In this document: one piece after another, positions 1-4,364 of the stretch
Layout of the letters: each line of letters begins with the position of its first letter
How positions within the stretch are numbered: the stretch's first letter is position 1
Assembly: GCA_017452335.1 (NCBI GenBank)
Contig: JAFTMP010000074.1
Span: 1-5,427, forward strand
Source of the DNA: Clostridia bacterium
Lineage (GTDB): Bacteria > Bacillota > Clostridia > Oscillospirales > CAG-272
DNA: 5,427 bases
Reading direction: 5' to 3'
Made by a program: the position numbers and the translations under genes
Notes under the pieces: generated by a model
What the model was told of the DNA's origin: nothing
Database searches by the model: none
What the model saw: the letters and a program-made list of their open reading frames with translations, nothing else

Positions 1-349
1 CCAGCAGCTCTGCAAACTTTGCAGCGTGCTCAGCCTCTTCCCATGCTGCCTTTTCCCAGTAAAGACCGATTTCGGGGTAGCCTTCTCTGTGAGCCACTCT
101 TGCCATTGCTAAATACATACCAACCTCGGTGCATTCGCCCTCGAAGTTTGCGCGCAGACCGTCAATGATCTCCTGGGGAACGCCGGGCTCCTTGCCCACG
201 CCTACGATATGTTCAGCCGCCCAGGTCATTCCTTCTTCTTCCACAACCTCAACGAACTTTTCAGCGGGCTGCTTGCAAAGGGGGCATCTTTCGGGGGGGT
301 ATTCTCCTTCAACGATTTCGCCGCATACGGTGCATCTCCATTTTTTCAT
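1..349 (-). CDS. Reverse rubrerythrin (rubredoxin domain first, then diiron ferritin-like domain), partial
   Basis: The gene starts at the ATG at 349-347 and runs off the left edge, leaving 116 residues. I translated it by hand. It begins MKKWRCTVCGEIVEGE and has a rubredoxin-type iron site with C6, C9, C22 and C25 in two CxxC knuckles. From about residue 60 a ferritin-like four-helix domain begins, with the first diiron glutamate at E72 (FEGE) and an ExxH motif giving E105 and H108. The domain order is the reverse of classical rubrerythrin. In Clostridium acetobutylicum such proteins act as NADH-dependent peroxide and oxygen reductases in the cytoplasm. The remaining helices and their metal ligands lie outside the window. 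The ribosome binding site AAGGAG ends 8 bases before the ATG. It lies 49 bases downstream of the PerR-like gene on the same strand, and probably shares its transcript. The family is clear; the exact electron donor cannot be told from sequence. Confidence 0.93.
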   Translation of the reverse strand, partial: MKKWRCTVCGEIVEGEYPPERCPLCKQPAEKFVEVVEEEGMTWAAEHIVGVGKEPGVPQEIIDGLRANFEGECTEVGMYLAMARVAHREGYPEIGLYWEKAAWEEAEHAAKFAELL

Positions 350-398
350 GATTGTTTCTCCTTTTCAATTTCAATATGTTTTAGTAGTTTTTTGTGTG

Positions 399-773
399 TT
401 ATACGGCACTTTTTGCCGTATTGCAGTTTTGGCATTGGCATCTGACGCTCAGAGAATAGCCCTGTACCGTCATGCCCGATTGGGCTTCGATCAGTTCCTT
501 GATCCCTTTGATGTTCAGATCAAAAAGCTGTCCGCAATCTGTACAGAAGAAATGCTCGTGAGGGATGGTGTTTTTATCAAATCGGACGGGCTGACCGGGG
601 AATTCGATCTTCATGATCTGTCCTTCCTCAGCCATCAGATTTAAGTTTCTGTACACCGTGCCCACCGCAATGGAGGGGCAGAGCTTTTTTGCCTCAAAGT
701 AGATTTCTTCCGCACTCAGATGCATTGGTGACATGCAGATGATCTGATGGATCAGTTTTCGTTGCTTTGTCAT
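399..773 (-). CDS. perR: PerR-like peroxide-sensing repressor (Fur family)
   Basis: A Fur-family protein of 124-125 residues with an N-terminal winged helix (recognition segment around VGTVYRNLNLM, residues 38-48) and a C-terminal metal-binding and dimerisation domain. Numbering from the first of two tandem Met codons, alignment from memory to Bacillus subtilis PerR places all five regulatory iron ligands: H19 (H37), D67 (D85), H73 (H91), H75 (H93) and D86 (D104). Aspartate at the last position favours PerR over Fur, where glutamate is usual. The structural zinc site is C78/C81 with C115/C118; C113 is an extra cysteine. In PerR, iron-catalysed oxidation of the histidines releases the repressor from DNA. 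The rubrerythrin immediately downstream is a typical PerR target, which supports the call. Two ATG codons are adjacent (776-774 and 773-771). The AAGGAGG at 784-778 is only 1 base from the first and 4 from the second, so I chose the second. A zinc- or iron-sensing Fur paralogue is less likely. Confidence 0.88.
   Translation of the reverse strand: MTKQRKLIHQIICMSPMHLSAEEIYFEAKKLCPSIAVGTVYRNLNLMAEEGQIMKIEFPGQPVRFDKNTIPHEHFFCTDCGQLFDLNIKGIKELIEAQSGMTVQGYSLSVRCQCQNCNTAKSAV
401..421 (-). other. Hairpin over the perR stop codon, in the perR-rubrerythrin gap
   Basis: Arms 401-408 (ATACGGCA) and 414-421 (TGCCGTAT) are perfect 8-base complements around a 5-base loop. In the leftward transcript the stem includes the last codons of perR and part of its stop codon. 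The sequence that follows on the minus strand is A-rich (AACACACAAAAAAC), with no U run, so this is not a standard intrinsic terminator. It could be an RNA stability or processing element that makes rubrerythrin levels differ from those of PerR. The structure is seen; the role is inferred. Confidence 0.5.
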
Positions 774-777
774 CATG

Positions 778-784
778 CCTCCTT
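778..784 (-). promoter_or_regulatory. Ribosome binding site that decides the perR start
   Basis: AAGGAGG on the minus strand ends 1 base before the first ATG (776) and 4 bases before the second (773). One base is too close for normal initiation, so the second ATG is preferred. Confidence 0.7.
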
Positions 785-795
785 GATTTAGGATT

Positions 796-808
796 AGGAA
801 TTGTTCCT
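796..808. promoter_or_regulatory. Inverted repeat at the perR transcription start, candidate operator
   Basis: AGGAA-TTG-TTCCT is a perfect 5-3-5 inverted repeat covering about +1 to +13 of the predicted leftward transcript. This position would let a bound repressor block initiation. It does not resemble the B. subtilis PerR box (TTATAATNATTATAA), so autoregulation by PerR is possible but not shown. The 8-mer GGAATTGT inside it recurs, inverted, at 934-941 near the opposite promoter. Confidence 0.4.
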
Positions 809-814
809 GTTTTT

Positions 815-842
815 ATTATACTGATTTTTTGGTTTTTGTCAA
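815..842 (-). promoter_or_regulatory. Sigma-A type promoter for the perR-rubrerythrin unit
   Basis: On the minus strand a perfect -35 box TTGACA (842-837) is followed by a 16-base spacer and a perfect -10 box TATAAT (820-815). The predicted start of transcription is near 808, giving a leader of about 32 bases before perR. It is backed by A/T tracts upstream that could serve as an UP element. Both hexamers match consensus, so unrepressed activity should be strong, which fits control by a repressor. Confidence 0.85.
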
Positions 843-930
843 GAGCTTTTTTGAAAAAAATCAAAATTTTTTTGCAGTGCAAAAAAAGGGCTTTAGCAGA
901 AAAAATAAAAGACGAAAAAAGGGAATTCCG
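843..930. promoter_or_regulatory. A/T-tract region between the divergent promoters, with a 21-base palindrome at 867-887
   Basis: No gene is visible here. The stretch holds successive T or A runs at 847-852, 854-860, 863-873, 881-887, 900-910 and 915-920, partly spaced near one helical turn, so intrinsic DNA curvature or UP-element activity is plausible. Within it, arm TTTTTTTGCA (867-876), a single central G (877) and arm TGCAAAAAAA (878-887) form a perfect 10-1-10 palindrome. Its core TTGCA-N-TGCAA looks like a dimeric regulator site. The palindrome lies upstream of both -35 boxes, where an activator or a shared repressor could act. The regulator is unknown. Confidence 0.5.
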
Positions 931-959
931 TTGACAATTCCCTTGTAAAATGGTACTAT
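931..959 (+). promoter_or_regulatory. Sigma-A type promoter for the deacylase-to-tldE operon
   Basis: A perfect -35 box TTGACA (931-936), a 17-base spacer and a -10 box TACTAT (954-959), which matches TATAAT at four of six positions. Transcription is predicted to start near 966, leaving about 35 bases before the ATG at 1002. The -35 box lies inside a GGGAATT/AATTCCC inverted repeat (921-927 and 936-942). The -10 box overlaps the left end of a second palindrome at 958-975. Confidence 0.8.
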
Positions 960-975
960 ATACTTTGAAGTATAT
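958..975. promoter_or_regulatory. 8-2-8 palindrome over the rightward transcription start, candidate operator
   Basis: ATATACTT (958-965), TG, AAGTATAT (968-975) is a perfect inverted repeat. It begins within the -10 box and covers the predicted start of transcription, a classical repressor position. I cannot assign it to a known regulator family. Confidence 0.45.
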
Positions 976-1001
976 GGCATTTGCCGCAGGAGAAAGCGAT
1001 C

Positions 1002-1541
1002 ATGCGTGAACAGGGAAAAGGGTGTCCCACAGAGGGGCAGTGTGAAAAAGAGCGACAGGTGTATGCCTTTTTGGATCGTCTTGCTCTTTGCTACAAGACC
1101 GTGCACCACCCGCCTGCCGCCACCATGGAGGATTGCAGGGCGGTGGACGAAATGCTGGGCGCTCGGATGTGCAAGAATCTCTTTTTAAAGACCCGCAACG
1201 GTTCTGCCTTTTATTTATTGCTCATGCCTGCGGAAAAACCCTTTAAAACCAAGCAGCTCTCCGCGCAGATCGGTTCCTCCAGACTTTCTTTTGCAAACGA
1301 AGAAGAGTTGATGCAGTACCTTTCCTGTGCGCCGGGCAGTGCGGGTGTGCTCAGCTTGCTGTTTGATAAAGAGGATCGGGTAAAGCTGCTCATTGACCGA
1401 GATCTGCTTGAGGCAGAGTATATCGGGTGTCACCCCGGGATCAATACTGCCAGCGTGTCGCTGGTGGTCTGCGATCTGATTGAAAAAATCCTGCCGGCGT
1501 TTGAAAAAGAGCCTACCTATGTTACCCTTACAGCTGAATAA
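1002..1541 (+). CDS. YbaK/PrdX-type prolyl-tRNA deacylase (trans-editing protein)
   Basis: A cytoplasmic protein of 179 residues in the YbaK/ProXp superfamily, close to the usual length of PrdX-like proteins. Members hydrolyse mischarged aminoacyl-tRNA, in the ProXp-ala branch mainly Ala-tRNA(Pro). Visible motifs are YKTVHHPPAATMEDC (residues 31-45), CKNLFLK (57-63) with the conserved lysine K58, QLSAQIGSSRLSFA (85-98), the PGSAGVLSLL loop (111-120), and GCHPGINTASV (142-152) with H144 and N148. The amino acid specificity (Ala, Cys or another) cannot be decided from these motifs. An in-frame TTG at 981 would add seven residues, but it has no ribosome binding site and lies too near the predicted transcription start. 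The ATG at 1002 has AGGAG at 988-992, 9 bases upstream. The roughly 15-residue N-terminal extension contains two cysteines (C8, C14). First gene of the rightward operon; its end overlaps the next gene by 23 bases. Confidence 0.88.
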   Translation: MREQGKGCPTEGQCEKERQVYAFLDRLALCYKTVHHPPAATMEDCRAVDEMLGARMCKNLFLKTRNGSAFYLLLMPAEKPFKTKQLSAQIGSSRLSFANEEELMQYLSCAPGSAGVLSLLFDKEDRVKLLIDRDLLEAEYIGCHPGINTASVSLVVCDLIEKILPAFEKEPTYVTLTAE

Positions 1542-2277
1542 CGAGCGTTTTGCCGAGGCGCTGCAGGCGGCAAGAGCGCGCGTGCCCGAGGGGATCGGGA
1601 CCCAAAAGGAAAAACTGCTTCACGCCACCCTGAAAAACTATTTTGCAGGGGAAGAGGACGAGCAGGAGGTGCCTGTGCTGGGGTATGTGGCAGATGTTTT
1701 CGGCAAGGATGGGATCGTGGAGATTCAAACGGGATCCTTTTCAAAAATCAAGGAAAAGCTTTCGGTGCTGACCGACCATTATCCCGTCACCTTGGTCTGT
1801 CCGTTGATGCGGAAAAAAACAGTGTATTGGCTGGACCCGCTGGACGGCAGTGTGAGCGGTGGGCGAGGGAGCCCGAAAAAGGGTGCGCCTTGCCATTTGC
1901 TTTGGGAGCTGTTGCCCCTGTGTACGCTGGCGGGCAAGGAGGGCTTTCGCGTTGTGATTTTTTATTACGACGGGGAAGAGTACCGCCTGGCTGACGGTTG
2001 GTCAAAGGACGGCAAAAAGGGCTCGCACAGAGTGGAGCGGGTGCCGTGCACGCCCGTGGACCTTTACGAGCTTTGTACCATTGAGGACTACCATTTGTTG
2101 TTGCCCGAAAAATGCCCTGCCGTCTTTACGTCAAAGGAGTTTGCAAAATTCAGTGGGCTAAAGGGCAGAAAATGCAGTGCCGCGCTGAAAATGCTGTTGG
2201 AGCTGGGGATTGTGACGCGCGTACTTGACGGACGGCAGTATCTTTACAGCGTTTGCGATACAAGTTATTTAAAATAA
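1519..2277 (+). CDS. Uncharacterised protein with PD-(D/E)XK-like N-terminus and winged-helix-like C-terminus
   Basis: 252 residues, no characterised homologue recognised, though the layout recalls a conserved family of hypothetical proteins in Clostridia. The N-terminal part reads EKLLHATLKNYF (31-42), then GYVADVFGKDGIVEIQTGSFSKIKEKL (55-81, key residues D59, E68, Q70). A helix with E/H/K, then an Asp and an E-x-Q pair on adjacent strands, is the pattern of PD-(D/E)XK folds and resembles the CoiA nuclease region. Gln replaces the usual catalytic Lys, as in several members of that superfamily. The middle (about 90-170) contains VTLVCPL, WLDP and EEYRLADGWSKDGKKGS. The C-terminus (about 201-247, FTSKEFAKFSGLKGRKCSAALKMLLELGIV) looks like a winged helix. 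No signal peptide or membrane segment is seen. The start is the ATG at 1519 with a weak GAAAAAGAG upstream, inside the end of the deacylase gene, which suggests translational coupling. An in-frame TTG at 1480 is less likely. The fold is inferred; nuclease activity is not shown. Confidence 0.8.
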   Translation: MLPLQLNNERFAEALQAARARVPEGIGTQKEKLLHATLKNYFAGEEDEQEVPVLGYVADVFGKDGIVEIQTGSFSKIKEKLSVLTDHYPVTLVCPLMRKKTVYWLDPLDGSVSGGRGSPKKGAPCHLLWELLPLCTLAGKEGFRVVIFYYDGEEYRLADGWSKDGKKGSHRVERVPCTPVDLYELCTIEDYHLLLPEKCPAVFTSKEFAKFSGLKGRKCSAALKMLLELGIVTRVLDGRQYLYSVCDTSYLK

Positions 2278-2314
2278 ATTTGAATATAGTGAATAAAAAG
2301 GAGCGTTTTGGACG

Positions 2315-2935
2315 ATGGCTAAGAAGTACAGAACACAAAAAGAAAAGGAAGAACTGCTCAAGAAGGGCTTTAAAATCGGAGGAATCATTTTTGCCGCGGT
2401 CTTTGCCGTGGTGATCTTGGCGGCAACGGTCCTGCCTGCATTGGCGGATTCCTCAAGATTTAATTATTTTTTAGATCCCTGGGATGGTGAACTCTGCTTT
2501 GGCGCCCTTTCGGGCAAGGAGATCTTTGCATACAGCACGGCGATCGAAGCAATTGAAGAGCAAGAGGGCATGGACTTTACCCAGCTCAACTGCACCTATT
2601 TTGCTGTGGACCTGGAGGGCGTGGAGGAAGAGCATCGCGAAGGGATCAAGGGCTATTTTACCTACTGGGCAAAGAAGAACAACAAGGAGATCCTTTTTGG
2701 CTCTAAGGAAGAGCTCTTAGAGCAGGGTCTGATTGCCGATGACGGTAAATACACCTTTACCGACGGGTATCTTTTGGAATTCCATGAAAATACCTGGAAT
2801 GAAGAGCGGGATGAGCTGGTGGTCAACTACTTTTTCCATCATGCTACCTTTGACGGCAGAGGATATACTGTCACCGTTCACAAGAAGGGACTTTCGTGGG
2901 AAGCCGAAGAGGATATCGTATCGTTGATTTCTTAA
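2315..2935 (+). CDS. Unrecognised membrane-anchored or exported protein
   Basis: 206 residues; I do not recognise the family. A strongly basic N-terminus (MAKKYRTQKEKEELLKKGFK) is followed by one hydrophobic stretch at about 21-43 (IGGIIFAAVFAVVILAATVLPAL). An ALA at 42-44 before DSS could be a signal peptidase site, so the protein is either a single-pass membrane protein with its bulk outside or a secreted one. The outer part (45-206) is acidic and rich in aromatic residues, with FNYFLDPWDGELCFG (49-63), GKYTFTDGYLLEFHENTWNEERDELVVNYFFHH (144-176) and only two cysteines. No catalytic motif is evident, and the C-terminus reads like a beta-rich domain. AAAAGGAG (2296-2303) lies 11 bases before the ATG, a slightly long spacing. 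It sits 37 bases after the nuclease-like gene and 28 before tldD, so it is probably in the same operon. Confidence 0.8.
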   Translation: MAKKYRTQKEKEELLKKGFKIGGIIFAAVFAVVILAATVLPALADSSRFNYFLDPWDGELCFGALSGKEIFAYSTAIEAIEEQEGMDFTQLNCTYFAVDLEGVEEEHREGIKGYFTYWAKKNNKEILFGSKEELLEQGLIADDGKYTFTDGYLLEFHENTWNEERDELVVNYFFHHATFDGRGYTVTVHKKGLSWEAEEDIVSLIS

Positions 2936-2963
2936 ATTCTTTAGATAAAAGGAGAGTAGTGAA

Positions 2964-4352
2964 ATGATGCTTTCAAAAGAGCTTTGTGAAAGGGTGCTGG
3001 CGCGGGCACTTTGCACCGGAGGGGATTACGCCGAGATTTTTGCTGAGCGCACCCTTTCGGGAAGTCTTTATATGGTGAATTCCTGTCTTGAGGAGATCTC
3101 AGACTCGGTCAATTCCGGTGCGGGTATTCGAGTGATGCTGGGCACCAGAACGGTCTACGGCACCACCACCGAGCTGACCGAAAGCGGACTGCTTGCGCTG
3201 GCAGATCAGGTGGCAAGCGCGCTGGGAGAGGGAACTGCGCCCATTTCCATTTGTCTCACACCCGAAAAGGTGATCAGCCGCAGTCCCGTGGTGCGCATTT
3301 CCTCGGAAGTGCCCAAGGCGGAAAAGCTGGAGGTGTTAAAGCGCTGTTATTTTGCCGCCAAGGAAAGTGACGGACGCATTACCCAGGTCAAGGCACGGCT
3401 TCTGGATGTGGACCGCAACATTCTCGTTGCCAACAGCGAGGGGCGGTATCTGCAGGATCGGCAGGTGCGTACCCGTCTTGCCTGCACCTCTATCGGAGAA
3501 GATAAGGGCGTGACCGAAAGCGGCTTTTACGGTCCCGGCAGACGCATGGGCATGGAAATGTTTGAAAAAGAGGTAAGCCCCGAGGGATGCGGAAAGGAAG
3601 CCTCCCGCGTGGCAATTGCACGCCTGGGCGCCTCCTTCTGCCCTGCAGGACAGATGACCGTTGCCATTGAAAACGGCTTTGGCGGCGTGATTTTCCACGA
3701 GGCTTGCGGACACTCTTTGGAATCCGACTCGGTTGCCACGGGTACCTCCCAAATGGCAGGAAAGCTGGGTCAGCAGATCGCGAACGTAAAGGTCACCGCA
3801 GTGGACGATCCTACTATTCCTCATGCGTGGGGCTCTATTGATGTGGACGACGAGGGCACGCCCACCCGTCCCATCGTACTCATTGAAAAGGGTATTTTAA
3901 AGTCTTATATGGTGGACCGCTTGGGTGGCAGACGTATGGGTATGCCCTCTACCGGCAGCGGCAGACGGCAGAACTTCACCTATGAGCCCTCCTCCCGTAT
4001 GACCAACACCTATATTGAAAACGGAGAGGACCGCAATGAGGACATTATCGCCTCCATTGAAAACGGTCTTTATGCCGCAAAGATGGGCGGCGGTTCGGTC
4101 AACCCCATCACAGGCGCCTTCAACTTCGGCGTGGAAGAGGGGTATCTGGTGAAGAACGGCAAGATCACCGAGTGCGTCAAGGGCGCATCGCTGATCGGAA
4201 CGGGCTCCCAGGTGCTCATGGACATTGACATGGTGGGACAAAACCGATTCCACGGACAGGGTATGTGCGGTTCGGTGAGCGGATCGGTGCCCAATGAGGT
4301 GGGTCAGCCGTTGATTCGTATTTCGTCCATCACCGTGGGCGGAAGATCTTAA
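2964..4352 (+). CDS. tldD: TldD metalloprotease subunit
   Basis: 462 residues, near the length of Escherichia coli TldD (about 480), full length here. TldD is the catalytic, metal-binding half of the cytoplasmic TldD-TldE heterodimer, which cleaves unfolded peptides. In enterobacteria the complex matures microcin B17 and degrades the antitoxin CcdA. The sequence has the defining FHEACGHSLESD motif (residues 244-255) with H245, E246 and H249 as zinc ligands and catalytic Glu, and a conserved C-terminal cysteine (C435 in GQGMCGSVSGSVPNEVGQP) that supplies the third ligand in the family. Other conserved family parts are DDEGTPTRP (295-303), KSYMVDRLGGRRMGMPSTGSGRR (313-335), ENGLYAAKMGGGSVNP (366-381) and FNFGVEEGYLVKNGK (386-400). 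The start is the first of two tandem ATGs, with GGAG (2951-2954) 9 bases upstream. Its stop codon TAA abuts the ribosome binding site of the partner gene. The native substrate in this organism is unknown. Confidence 0.96.
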   Translation: MMLSKELCERVLARALCTGGDYAEIFAERTLSGSLYMVNSCLEEISDSVNSGAGIRVMLGTRTVYGTTTELTESGLLALADQVASALGEGTAPISICLTPEKVISRSPVVRISSEVPKAEKLEVLKRCYFAAKESDGRITQVKARLLDVDRNILVANSEGRYLQDRQVRTRLACTSIGEDKGVTESGFYGPGRRMGMEMFEKEVSPEGCGKEASRVAIARLGASFCPAGQMTVAIENGFGGVIFHEACGHSLESDSVATGTSQMAGKLGQQIANVKVTAVDDPTIPHAWGSIDVDDEGTPTRPIVLIEKGILKSYMVDRLGGRRMGMPSTGSGRRQNFTYEPSSRMTNTYIENGEDRNEDIIASIENGLYAAKMGGGSVNPITGAFNFGVEEGYLVKNGKITECVKGASLIGTGSQVLMDIDMVGQNRFHGQGMCGSVSGSVPNEVGQPLIRISSITVGGRS

Positions 4353-4357
4353 GGAGG
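4351..4357 (+). promoter_or_regulatory. Ribosome binding site of tldE, overlapping the tldD stop codon
   Basis: AAGGAGG at 4351-4357 shares its first two bases with the TAA stop of tldD (4350-4352) and lies 7 bases before the tldE ATG. The arrangement favours reinitiation and balanced amounts of the two subunits. Confidence 0.85.
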
Positions 4358-4364
4358 TGCAGTC

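Noticed and set aside
401..421. Intrinsic terminator after perR
   Set aside because: The stem is perfect, but neither strand has a proper U run directly after it, and the rubrerythrin gene follows on the same strand.
129..644. Plus-strand open frame across the rubrerythrin and perR genes
   Set aside because: It lies antisense to two confidently identified genes, spans their gap, and its translation has low-complexity Ser/Phe-rich content without any motif.
867..887. Bidirectional terminator made of a T run, stem and A run
   Set aside because: The T and A runs are themselves the arms, leaving a GC-poor stem with a one-base centre that would not form a stable RNA hairpin; it is better read as a DNA palindrome between divergent promoters.
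981..1001. TTG start for the deacylase at 981
   Set aside because: There is no ribosome binding site before it and it would leave a leader of only about 15 bases; the ATG at 1002 has a well-placed AGGAG.
861..1109. Minus-strand open frame over the divergent control region
   Set aside because: It covers the rightward promoter and the start of the deacylase gene, and has no ribosome binding site or recognisable domain.
3336..3824. Long minus-strand open frame inside tldD
   Set aside because: It is antisense to the conserved tldD core including HEACGH; open reverse frames are common in GC-rich codon-biased genes, and no ribosome binding site or domain was seen.
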